Below, piece by piece: positions 15,359 through 22,950 of a stretch of 53,256 nucleotides of DNA; the first letter of the stretch is position 1, and each line of letters begins with the position of its first letter. Source of the DNA: RGIG3178 sp964533965 (GTDB taxonomy: Bacteria > Bacillota > Clostridia > Christensenellales > QAND01); assembly GCA_964533965.1 (NCBI GenBank), contig CAZHNN010000018.1, positions 1-53,256 of the forward strand. The letters run 5' to 3'. Both the position numbers and the translations under genes were made by a program. Below the pieces are notes generated by a model. The model ran no database searches and was not told the origin of the DNA. It worked only from the letters and a program-made list of their open reading frames with translations.

Positions 15359-16390
15359 TTGATCAAAAATAGCCCAAACAAATACCGCTATCTGTACGCG
15401 TTCATCCTATCGCTTTTGTTGATCGCGTCGTCGTTGTTCATATACTTCGACTTCGTTGCAGCCAAGGGACAGGGACCGGTACCGGCTGCTTCTGCCACGA
15501 TCGCCCAAGAACAGGCGACAGCTACGCCGATACCCCTTGTTACCTCAACACCGGCAGCTTCCGCTTCCATGACGCAGGCAGCTTCACCGGCAGCCTCCGT
15601 AGCGCCAACACCGCCAACCCCGGCAGCTACAGCCACCGCCGCGCCAACACCAACGAACCCTGCTTCCACGCCAAGCCAAGCGGCATCCATAGTCTCGGAA
15701 TACAACGATGGGCGCGTTCAGATAAAGGTGACGAAGGTTACGCAAAAGAACCTCGCTTATTTTGTTGCGGACGTCAGGCTCAGCAGTGTTGAGTACTTCA
15801 AGACGGCGTTCGCAAAGGATACATACGGCCTCAACATCCACGAGACGACCTCCAGCATGGCAAGGCGCAAGAACGCGATTCTGGCGATCAACGGGGATTA
15901 TAGCGGCTACAGCAAGAACAAGCTCACCATCCGCAACGGCGTTCTGTACAACGACAATTTCAACGGTGAAGTGCTGGTCTTGATGAAAAGCGGCGAAATG
16001 CGCATCGCACCGGACAACGTATCGGGCGCAGATCTTGTCAAGCAAGGAGCGCTGCAAAGCTGGTCGTTCGGACCTACGCTCGTCATCGACGGCAAATACG
16101 TACAGCGTTCCGCCTCATCCCATGTGAGTGCGGCAAATCCCCGCACCGGCATAGGGATGGTATCACCGCTGCACTATATCTTCATCGTCGTGGATGGGCG
16201 CAAATCCGGTTACAGCCTGGGACTTGGCTTGAAGGACTTTGCAAACCTGTTTATCAAATACGGCTGCAAGGTCGCCTATAACCTAGACGGCGGCGGCTCT
16301 TCAGAAATGGTGATGAACAACAAGATCCTCAACGTTCCCAGCGAGGGCGGAGAGCGAGCTACGAGCGACATCATCTACATCGGTGAATGA
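15359..16390 (+). CDS. Membrane-anchored phosphodiester glycosidase family protein (NAGPA/EpsL-like), paralogue 1
   Basis: A 343-residue protein starting at TTG 15359, 8 bases after GGAGGAG. One N-terminal hydrophobic helix (about residues 11-34) anchors it, followed by a 70-residue Ala/Pro/Thr-rich linker that should cross the wall. The C-terminal 220 residues are an NAGPA (phosphodiester glycosidase) domain: AILAINGDYSGY, NPRTGIGM, HYIFIVVDGR and NLDGGGSSEMV. The fold removes GlcNAc from phosphodiesters in animals; bacterial members are thought to act on exopolysaccharide or wall phosphodiesters. A close paralogue (300 residues) lies at 17.7 kb with a much shorter linker. Confidence 0.85.
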   Translation: MIKNSPNKYRYLYAFILSLLLIASSLFIYFDFVAAKGQGPVPAASATIAQEQATATPIPLVTSTPAASASMTQAASPAASVAPTPPTPAATATAAPTPTNPASTPSQAASIVSEYNDGRVQIKVTKVTQKNLAYFVADVRLSSVEYFKTAFAKDTYGLNIHETTSSMARRKNAILAINGDYSGYSKNKLTIRNGVLYNDNFNGEVLVLMKSGEMRIAPDNVSGADLVKQGALQSWSFGPTLVIDGKYVQRSASSHVSAANPRTGIGMVSPLHYIFIVVDGRKSGYSLGLGLKDFANLFIKYGCKVAYNLDGGGSSEMVMNNKILNVPSEGGERATSDIIYIGE

Positions 16391-16450
16391 CGCGGGCGGC
16401 ATCGGAAACGGTGCCGCTTTGGTTTATCTGTCTATGTGTTTTACCAATCA

Positions 16451-16484
16451 TGCAAAAAAGGCGGGCCTGCCCGCCTTTTTTGCA
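16451..16484. terminator. Bidirectional terminator between glycosidase 1 and MBL 1
   Basis: TGCAAAAAAGGCGGGC and GCCCGCCTTTTTTGCA form a perfect inverted repeat around CT. A GC-rich stem with A and T runs on either side works on both strands, fitting the convergent genes. Confidence 0.92.
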
Positions 16485-16493
16485 AAGGTTCTG

Positions 16494-17462
16494 TCAGATG
16501 GTTTCCATCGTATAACGAATGGCGCTGCCCTGGTAAACGTTTTTGGTGTAGATCACAGATTTTTTGCCCCATCGTTCCACCTCACGCCTGGTATCATACC
16601 GTTCCGGATGGGCGATAACGGCTTCTGCGGTATCCAACAGATATTGCAGGGTAACGCTCGATTGATCGAGCATTCCATGTCCCGGGAAGACGCCCTGGAT
16701 TTCTGTAAAGCGCGGTTTTAATTTTAGCAGCGCATTGCGCAGCGCCGTAACGGTGCAGTATTCCCTATATGGCTCATCCGGACCGGCGCCACCGACGCCT
16801 GTCGTGTCTCCGGTGAAAATCGTGTGGTTGTGATGATCATAATAAGCGCACTGCCCGGGCGTATGTCCCGGCATAAGCACTGCCTCCACCTTATACCCGC
16901 CGCCCAGATCGAACAGATACCCGTCCGGAACACCGACGATTTCATATTCGTGATACGCAACGATATCATTCCGGTCAAATTCGGTATAGATCGGCTTCCC
17001 GTTTTCATCAAACAGGTAATCCCAGATATGCGGGTTATTCTTCGTCTTCATCCTCGGCACTTCGTTCTCGTGGCAATAGCAGGTATCAAACTGGCAGTTG
17101 CCATAGGCATGATCGAAATGGGAGTGCGTATTGGCGACGATGATCGGTTTATCTCCTACGATTTCTTTGATAAGGCCTTTAAGATCGCCCACGCCAAAAC
17201 CGGTATCGATCAGCATGCATTTTTCCAGCCCGTCGATCAGATACATCCACGGATCACCTGCGCCATCGAAGCTTTCGGTGAAGATGCAATTCAGATTATC
17301 CCTGAACTGATACACTTCCGCATACGGATTGACCGGATACTCCTTTTTTAGCGTGCTGAACTCACGCAATACTTTCATAAAAGACCACCGAATCGGCCTT
17401 TCTTCTTCCCAAACAATGCGCTGCGATTTTAAATTTGATTTAATTGGCCTTGGATCTGGCAT
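16494..17462 (-). CDS. Metallo-beta-lactamase-fold hydrolase, paralogue 1
   Basis: A 322-residue MBL-fold protein. Metal ligands are complete: THSHFDHAYGN (HxHxDH), MPGHTPGQ, the bridging Asp of FTGDTTG and the final His of GVFPGHG. A family-specific N-terminus (MPDPRPIKSNLKS, then RWSFMKVLREFSTLKKEYPVNPY) and C-terminal YQGSAIRY are shared with the two paralogues at 20.7 and 21.8 kb. No signal peptide is seen, so it is cytoplasmic. Substrate unknown; the glyoxalase II/thioesterase-like ligand set suggests hydrolysis of an ester, thioester or phosphodiester. It is divergent from glycosidase 2. Confidence 0.85.
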   Translation of the reverse strand: MPDPRPIKSNLKSQRIVWEEERPIRWSFMKVLREFSTLKKEYPVNPYAEVYQFRDNLNCIFTESFDGAGDPWMYLIDGLEKCMLIDTGFGVGDLKGLIKEIVGDKPIIVANTHSHFDHAYGNCQFDTCYCHENEVPRMKTKNNPHIWDYLFDENGKPIYTEFDRNDIVAYHEYEIVGVPDGYLFDLGGGYKVEAVLMPGHTPGQCAYYDHHNHTIFTGDTTGVGGAGPDEPYREYCTVTALRNALLKLKPRFTEIQGVFPGHGMLDQSSVTLQYLLDTAEAVIAHPERYDTRREVERWGKKSVIYTKNVYQGSAIRYTMETI

Positions 17463-17516
17463 ATGTCTGTTCCCCCTTATCCCAATTCAAAATGAACGAA
17501 AACTGAAACCCATATT

Positions 17517-17560
17517 ATGGTATCCCAATTTACCTAGCGGAACAACGTGTAAATTTACAC
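17517..17560 (-). promoter_or_regulatory. Promoter and palindromic operator-like site of MBL paralogue 1
   Basis: On the minus strand TTGTTC (17545-17540), 17 bases and TACCAT (17522-17517). Immediately upstream is the perfect 14-bp palindrome GTGTAAATTTACAC (17547-17560). The same TTGTTC-N17-TACCAT with TTGGGA before the -10, and a TGTAAA/TTTACA dyad, recurs at 22799-22849 before MBL paralogue 3. Confidence 0.65.
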
Positions 17561-17609
17561 TTATTAAAGGGGAATTGTTGCTATAAAAGGAGATTAAGAT
17601 AAAATCATC

Positions 17610-17638
17610 TTGCAATGATCGGCCTCTCGGGATACACT
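17610..17638 (+). promoter_or_regulatory. Promoter of the second NAGPA-fold gene
   Basis: TTGCAA (17610-17615), a 17-base spacer and TACACT (17633-17638), matching the layout before paralogue 1. It lies in the gap shared with the divergent MBL paralogue 1 promoter, about 50 bases from the GTGTAAATTTACAC palindrome, so both genes could respond to the same regulator. Confidence 0.72.
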
Positions 17639-17677
17639 ACAACCTGTTCAGTTAAGATTGCGACAGGGGAATCAAAA

Positions 17678-18577
17678 TTGCTTAAAAGAAGTCAATACCG
17701 CTATCGATACCTGTTTGCGTGCATCATATCGGTGCTGCTGATAGCAATGTCATCGTTTGTCATGCTTGACACCTTTGTGTTCGCCAAAGAGGCTGAGCCG
17801 ATAATGCCGGAAGCTTCGCTTACCTTTACGCCGGTACCCACCAAACCGGATGCGACGCCGGTGCCAAAGGTATACACGGATACGGAATATACCGACGAAC
17901 ACATCCAGCTCAAGGTGACAAAGGTATCACAGAAGAATCTTACCTATTTCGTCGCGGACATCAAGATGGACAGCGTGCAATACTTCAAGACGGCTTTTGC
18001 CAAGGACAAGTACGGCATTAACATCCACGAGACAACATCCAGCATGGCAAAGCGCAAAAACGCGATTTTGGCCATCAACGGGGATTATTCCGGCTATAGC
18101 AACAAGAAGCTTACCATCCGCAACGGCACGCTGTACAACGACAACTTTACTGACGAGGTCCTGGTTCTGATGAAGGATGGAGATATGCGCATCGTGCCCG
18201 ATAGTGTGACGGGCCAGCAGCTTATCAGCCAAGGAGCATTGCACAGCTGGTCGTTCGGGCCCACGCTGGTGAAGAACGGCAAATACGTCGAAAAATCCAG
18301 CTCCAGCCATGTGAGTGCGATCAACCCAAGGACAGGTATCGGGATGATCGAGCCCCTGCACTACATCTTCATCGTCGTCGACGGGCGCAAATCCGGCTAC
18401 AGCAACGGACTGTTGCTCGAGGATTTTGCAAACCTGTTCATACAGTACGGCTGCAAGGTCGCCTATAACCTGGATGGCGGCGGCTCGTCCGAAATGGTGA
18501 TGAACAACAAGATCGTCAACATCCCCTGCGAAGGCGGGGAGCGCGCCACCAGCGACATCATCTACATCGGAGAGTAA
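17678..18577 (+). CDS. Membrane-anchored phosphodiester glycosidase family protein (NAGPA/EpsL-like), paralogue 2
   Basis: A 299-residue protein starting at TTG 17678 with AGGGGA 8 bases upstream, matching the TTG start of paralogue 1. The N-terminal helix (about 11-36) and a short Pro/Thr linker precede an NAGPA domain nearly identical in motifs to paralogue 1: AILAINGDYSGY, NPRTGIGM, HYIFIVVDGR, NLDGGGSSEMVMNNKI and ERATSDIIYIGE. Most differences are in the linker and anchor. A recent tandem duplication with MBL paralogue 1 between the copies is likely. Confidence 0.85.
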   Translation: MLKRSQYRYRYLFACIISVLLIAMSSFVMLDTFVFAKEAEPIMPEASLTFTPVPTKPDATPVPKVYTDTEYTDEHIQLKVTKVSQKNLTYFVADIKMDSVQYFKTAFAKDKYGINIHETTSSMAKRKNAILAINGDYSGYSNKKLTIRNGTLYNDNFTDEVLVLMKDGDMRIVPDSVTGQQLISQGALHSWSFGPTLVKNGKYVEKSSSSHVSAINPRTGIGMIEPLHYIFIVVDGRKSGYSNGLLLEDFANLFIQYGCKVAYNLDGGGSSEMVMNNKIVNIPCEGGERATSDIIYIGE

Positions 18578-18596
18578 AAACCAAAGATAAATAATC

Positions 18597-18631
18597 GGGG
18601 CGTTTTCGATTAACCGAAGACGCCCTTTATT
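18597..18631 (+). terminator. Rho-independent terminator after glycosidase 2
   Basis: GGGCGTTTTCG (18598-18608) pairs with CGAAGACGCCC (18615-18625), 11 pairs with one G-T, followed by TTTATTT. Confidence 0.85.
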
Positions 18632-18711
18632 TAATTACGCATCGGTTTATGCTATCATTAAGTAGATAAATGGCTTTCGTCTATTCCATTTCAGATAAAG
18701 GTGCGACGAAT

Positions 18712-19668
18712 ATGTACAAACGAACTGCCTCCGTTTTGTTATCCGCACTACTGCTTCTATCAAGCGGGTGTACCGCATCGGCCGTCTCTCCCGCTCCTTC
18801 AGTGTCGCCTTCTATAACAGATACGGTTTCTGCTACATCTTCTCCTCCAGACATGGACGGATCTGGTTCCGGAGCGTTAGAGCCGGAGCAAACCGACCCC
18901 CTGGGCATATGGATAGAGGATGATAATTATGGTATAAAGTCCAACAAAAACAATTATCAGTTTACCTATTCAATTCCTTCTCACAAAACAATTGAGTTGA
19001 AATCTAAAGAAGATTATGACTACTATAAGCAATTCTACGAAGAAATAACAATAGAACAATGGACATATTATTTGGATGTTGAGCACCCCATCGAATATAT
19101 TGACGAGCAGTACGATGACTTTGATTTTGATTTTCCTGTGTACAGGAAAAATTCAAGTGGAACAATTGAATTTATCAATATGTATGGCATGAATTTGCAG
19201 GCAAGCAATAAGTATTTATATGTCGGCTCATTGATATTATCAGGGACGGATTTTGTAGCGCCCTATACCTGGCGTGTTTCATTGGATCTTAGTGAAGTCG
19301 AGTATGTCGGCAATTTGTGGGATATCCTATTGTCCAGCAGGTATATATACTTTCATAGCCCGGACTCTAACGGTTTACAACTTTACCGAACCAGTAACGA
19401 GTTTGAAACCGTCGAAAGGCTGACCGTCAGCATACCCGACTGGGATGCCATTATGAAAAAAACTGAAATTGATCCCGAGTATGGCATGTACAATATTAAT
19501 ATTGATAAAATCGATTTGCAGTGGATCTATTATTCTTTCGGAGTGATGGATGACAACTATTCGGACAGATATGTCGGACATTATAAGATCAAGCTGTCAG
19601 GCGGTAAATCCTACAAAACAGACAAGGGCAAATACTATCGGCCGGAAACAGAAGAGAACATAGACTGA
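18712..19668 (+). CDS. Secreted lipoprotein, DUF5050-like, paralogue A
   Basis: A 318-residue lipoprotein. The signal peptide MYKRTASVLLSALLLLSSGC ends in a lipobox; a Ser/Pro/Thr linker follows to about residue 60. The body is rich in Tyr/Asp with repeating strands such as KYLYVGSL, RYIYFHS and QWIYYSF. This is the pattern of beta-propeller-like DUF5050 proteins that display short readout-like repeats; the assignment is tentative. The ATG at 18712 is used because AAAGGTG precedes it and the signal peptide then has normal length. Base composition of the body is lower in GC than its neighbours. A related lipoprotein follows. Confidence 0.65.
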   Translation: MYKRTASVLLSALLLLSSGCTASAVSPAPSVSPSITDTVSATSSPPDMDGSGSGALEPEQTDPLGIWIEDDNYGIKSNKNNYQFTYSIPSHKTIELKSKEDYDYYKQFYEEITIEQWTYYLDVEHPIEYIDEQYDDFDFDFPVYRKNSSGTIEFINMYGMNLQASNKYLYVGSLILSGTDFVAPYTWRVSLDLSEVEYVGNLWDILLSSRYIYFHSPDSNGLQLYRTSNEFETVERLTVSIPDWDAIMKKTEIDPEYGMYNINIDKIDLQWIYYSFGVMDDNYSDRYVGHYKIKLSGGKSYKTDKGKYYRPETEENID

Positions 19669-19756
19669 AACATTGCTGAAATTTATGTTTATATGGAGTA
19701 TGGTACCATCGACATATAATTTTTTTGTTGTCCAACTTTGAAGTAGGAGAATCCGC

Positions 19757-20671
19757 ATGATAAAGCGTACTTGCTTCCTCTTGTTTGCCGCCGCATTGCT
19801 CCTTTTTGCCGGATGTTCAAAGCCTGCATCTTTGCCCACACCATCCGAAACGACCGCAGAAACCCCTTCCCCTATGCCTGTTGTGCCTACACCAACCGCA
19901 ACGATTTCTGCAACATCCCAAAAAAGCGAAGGTAGCCTCGGAGTCTGGCAGAAGTGTACGAGCTATGGTATTCACGGAACGGATGCCATAAGCTATGAGA
20001 CCTATTTAGAGGAAGTGGAACAATATACACAGCCTGAATCGACGCCTGATCCGGATGAAAAATCTGAAGCATCTAAAGTCAAACTTATTATTGGAAATTG
20101 GACCTATTATTTCGATACTTCTAAGCCCGTTCCGAACGGCGAAGGGTTCGACCAATACCCGATTTGCCGCCGCAACGAAGCGGGGGTGGTAGAGAACCTC
20201 GGCATCACGGGATTCGAGATGCTGGCAACACCGAATTATCTCTATGTTAACAGGAACGAGGTCAGCGGTGACTTTGTACATTGGGATACCATACGTGTGT
20301 CACTCGACGGCAAAGAGAAGATTTACGTAGGCGAATCAATCACGCTTTATATCCCATCGCATGGCAATTATATGTATTTTACAACATATGGCTATGAGCT
20401 ATATCGTACGGACTATGCCTTTAAAAATGTTGAGGAGCTAACGTTAGATATCCCGGATAGGAAAGAAATCGAAAAGACGATTGACTATGAGAACGGTGTA
20501 AGCGGAGCCGAATTATACAATTTCAGTATCAGCGACGGCTGGCTCTATTTCTCTCTGGATGTAATCAATCTGGAAGGCGGATATTATAGCGGACAGTACA
20601 AGATGAAATTGATAGGCGGCAAGGCGGTCAAAACGGACAAGGGTGAATACGACTTGTTTGAAGGGGATTGA
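19757..20671 (+). CDS. Secreted lipoprotein, DUF5050-like, paralogue B
   Basis: A 304-residue lipoprotein with signal peptide and lipobox LLLFAGC and a Pro/Thr-rich linker. It shares with paralogue A the order of segments: LG(I/V)W...YGI, NWTYYFD/QWTYYLD, NYLYVNR/KYLYVGS, YELYRTDYAFKNVEELTLDIPD/LQLYRTSNEFETVERLTVSIPD, and a C-terminal GGKAVKTDKGEY/GGKSYKTDKGKY. Function unknown; extracytoplasmic binding or sensing is plausible. AGTAGGAG precedes the ATG. A TATAAT at 19715-19720, next to a palindrome ATGGTACCAT (19700-19709), may give it its own promoter. Confidence 0.65.
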   Translation: MIKRTCFLLFAAALLLFAGCSKPASLPTPSETTAETPSPMPVVPTPTATISATSQKSEGSLGVWQKCTSYGIHGTDAISYETYLEEVEQYTQPESTPDPDEKSEASKVKLIIGNWTYYFDTSKPVPNGEGFDQYPICRRNEAGVVENLGITGFEMLATPNYLYVNRNEVSGDFVHWDTIRVSLDGKEKIYVGESITLYIPSHGNYMYFTTYGYELYRTDYAFKNVEELTLDIPDRKEIEKTIDYENGVSGAELYNFSISDGWLYFSLDVINLEGGYYSGQYKMKLIGGKAVKTDKGEYDLFEGD

Positions 20672-20700
20672 ATTCCCATCTGAATATGCTACAAACACAA

Positions 20701-20727
20701 GAAAGGCGGATGTATATCCGCCTTTCT
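20701..20727. terminator. Bidirectional terminator between lipoprotein B and MBL 2
   Basis: GAAAGGCGGAT (20701-20711) pairs with ATCCGCCTTTC (20716-20726) around a 4-base loop. Flanking A- and T-rich stem ends serve the two convergent genes. Confidence 0.85.
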
Positions 20728-20746
20728 CTTCCTTCGATCATCCCTG

Positions 20747-21712
20747 TCAAATGCTGTTCATGTCGTAACGGATGGCGCTGCCCTGATAGACGAACTTGCA
20801 GTACGACTCCCTTGTCCCGCCGCCCAGTTTGATCACCGTTTTGCTGTCATACCGGTCCGGATGGGCGATGATGGCCTCCGCCGCATCCAGAAGGTATTGC
20901 ATCGTAACGACGGATTGGTCTAGCATTCCGTGTCCCGGGAAGACGCCTTGGATTTCGGAGAAGCGCGGCTTCAACTGTAAGAGCGAATCGCGCAGCGCGG
21001 TGACGGTGCAGTATTCCCCATACGGTTCATCCGACACTGTGCCCATGTTGGTGGTATCGCCGATGAATAGGGTGTGGTTGTGATGGTCCAAAAAACCGCA
21101 TTGCCCCGGCGTATGCCCTGGTAACGGAACCACCTCCACCAGATAACCGCCGCCCAGATCGAACATATAGCCATCCGGAACGCCGATGATTTCATATTCG
21201 TGATAGGGAATGATATCGTTCTTATCGAACTGTGTATAGATCGGCTTTCCGCTCTGGTCAAAATAACGGTCCCACATGTGGGGATTGCTCATTTCCTTCA
21301 TCCGGTGCACTTCACGCTCATGGCAATAGATAGTATCGAAATGGTTGTTGCCGAATGCGTGATCGGGATGTGCGTGCGTGTTGGCCACGATCAGCGGTTT
21401 GTCTCCCACGATCGCTTTGACAAGCCCCTTGAGGTCTCCAACACCATAGCCCGTGTCGATCAGCATGCATTTTTCCGGCCCCTCGATCAAATAGCTCCAC
21501 GGATCACCGCCGCCGCCACAGTGCTCGGTGAAAATGCAATAGAGGTTATCCCTAAACGGATATACTTCCGCATACGGATTGACCGGGTACTCCCTTTTAA
21601 GCGTGCTGAACTCCCGCAAAATCTTCGTAAACGACCACCGGATCGGCTTTTCCTCTTCCTGGACAATGCGCCTCGACTTTAAATTCGACTTAATAGGCCT
21701 TGGATCTGCCAT
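20747..21712 (-). CDS. Metallo-beta-lactamase-fold hydrolase, paralogue 2
   Basis: A 321-residue paralogue of the 16.5-kb enzyme with the same termini (MADPRPIKSNLKS; YQGSAIRYDMNSI). Metal ligands: THAHPDHAFGN, LPGHTPGQ, FIGDTTN, GVFPGHG. It replaces the aromatic after the second His by Pro (HAHPDH rather than HSHFDH). GGGAGGAAAT precedes the ATG. It lies 49 bases downstream of paralogue 3 on the same strand with no terminator, so the two form an operon read from the 22.8-kb promoter. Confidence 0.85.
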   Translation of the reverse strand: MADPRPIKSNLKSRRIVQEEEKPIRWSFTKILREFSTLKREYPVNPYAEVYPFRDNLYCIFTEHCGGGGDPWSYLIEGPEKCMLIDTGYGVGDLKGLVKAIVGDKPLIVANTHAHPDHAFGNNHFDTIYCHEREVHRMKEMSNPHMWDRYFDQSGKPIYTQFDKNDIIPYHEYEIIGVPDGYMFDLGGGYLVEVVPLPGHTPGQCGFLDHHNHTLFIGDTTNMGTVSDEPYGEYCTVTALRDSLLQLKPRFSEIQGVFPGHGMLDQSVVTMQYLLDAAEAIIAHPDRYDSKTVIKLGGGTRESYCKFVYQGSAIRYDMNSI

Positions 21713-21761
21713 GTGATTTCCTCCCTTATACCAACCGATAAAATTTGCCTCCGTAACCGGT

Positions 21762-22733
21762 TCATTCGATACAGTTCATATTGTAACGGATGGCGCTGCC
21801 CTGGTATATGTTCTTTGTTAAGGATTCCACCATTTTACCGTCGCGCATGAATTCACGCTTGCCGTCATACCAATCGGGGTGGGCTATAACAGCTTCCGCA
21901 GCGTCCAAGAGGTATTGCAGTGTGATGCTGGATTGATCGAGCATCCCATGTCCCGGGAAGACGCCCTCGATCTCTGAAAAGCGCGGTTTGAGCTTTACCA
22001 GCGCATCTCGCAGCGCGGTAACGGTGCAGAATTTTCTCAACGGATCATCAGGCGCCGCTCCGCTGATGCCGCCGGTATCACCGATGAAAATCGTATGGTT
22101 TTGATGATCATAGAAACCGCATTGTCCCGGCGAATGTCCCGGCAGAGGAACCGCCTCCACCATATACCCGCCGCCCAAGTCAAACAATTGGTTATCCAGA
22201 ACGCCGATGATCTCATATTCACGATATGGGATGAGATCGTTCGGGTCAAACTCTGTATACTTCGGCTTCCCGCTTTCGTCAAACAAGCGGTCCCACATAT
22301 TAGAGCTGAGCTGGTCTTTCAACCGCTGCACTTCATTCTCATGGCAATAGATCGTGTCGAACTGGCAGTTGCCATAGGCGTGGTCGACATGTGAGTGCGT
22401 GTTGACAACGATGATCGGTTTATCTCCCACAAGCTCTTTGACAAGCCCTTTAAGATCGCCTACGCCAAAGCCCGTGTCAATCAGCATGCATTTTTCCGGC
22501 CCGTCGATCAAATACATCCATGGATCGCCGCCGCTGCCCATGCTGTCGGTGAAAATGCAGTAGAGATTATCCCGGAATTTATACACTTCCGTATATGGAT
22601 TGACCGGATACTCGCGTTTGAGCGTGCTGAATTCCCGCAGAATTTTCATGAACGACCAACGAAGCGGTCTTTCCGGTTCCCATATAATTTGTTTGGATTT
22701 TAAATTTGATTTGATCGGTCTTGGATCTGCCAT
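21762..22733 (-). CDS. Metallo-beta-lactamase-fold hydrolase, paralogue 3
   Basis: A 323-residue paralogue with MADPRPIKSNLKS at the start and YQGSAIRYNMNCIE at the end. Metal ligands: THSHVDHAYGN, LPGHSPGQ, FIGDTGG, GVFPGHG, so the di-metal site is intact. First gene of a two-gene operon with paralogue 2. The promoter upstream resembles that of paralogue 1. GGGAGGAAAT precedes the ATG. Confidence 0.85.
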   Translation of the reverse strand: MADPRPIKSNLKSKQIIWEPERPLRWSFMKILREFSTLKREYPVNPYTEVYKFRDNLYCIFTDSMGSGGDPWMYLIDGPEKCMLIDTGFGVGDLKGLVKELVGDKPIIVVNTHSHVDHAYGNCQFDTIYCHENEVQRLKDQLSSNMWDRLFDESGKPKYTEFDPNDLIPYREYEIIGVLDNQLFDLGGGYMVEAVPLPGHSPGQCGFYDHQNHTIFIGDTGGISGAAPDDPLRKFCTVTALRDALVKLKPRFSEIEGVFPGHGMLDQSSITLQYLLDAAEAVIAHPDWYDGKREFMRDGKMVESLTKNIYQGSAIRYNMNCIE

Positions 22734-22798
22734 CCTGATTTCCTCCCTTATCCTATTTCTTCGCAGCGACAGGTGAAGTCAATACATTTGACAGTCCC

Positions 22799-22849
22799 AT
22801 GGTATCCCAATTAATGCACCGGAACAACGCGAGAATTTACACATGTAAA
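22799..22849 (-). promoter_or_regulatory. Promoter and dyad of the MBL 3/MBL 2 operon
   Basis: On the minus strand TTGTTC (22827-22822), 17 bases and TACCAT (22804-22799), identical in hexamers and spacing to the promoter before MBL paralogue 1, including TTGGGA before the -10. A TTTACA-CA-TGTAAA dyad (22836-22849) lies upstream, comparable to GTGTAAATTTACAC at 17547-17560 though not the same spacing. Confidence 0.62.
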
Positions 22850-22888
22850 AGGGCAAATTACGCGCGATAAGGAACAAGGAGATGCGTA

Positions 22889-22915
22889 TAAAAAAGGGCT
22901 TTCGCCCCTTTGTAT
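22889..22915 (-). terminator. Terminator of the PIG-V-like gene
   Basis: On the minus strand AAAGGGGCGAAAGCCCTTTTTT folds as GGGC/GCCC with a GAAA loop and ends in six Ts. A second GGGAGG-type stem lies just upstream near 22920-22935. Confidence 0.75.
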
Positions 22916-22950
22916 GAAAAGGAGAGGCTCCCCTCCCTATCGACTAATTC

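Noticed and set aside
15388..16057. Minus-strand frames opposite the Ala/Pro/Thr linker of glycosidase 1
   Set aside because: Low-complexity shadows of the linker codons.
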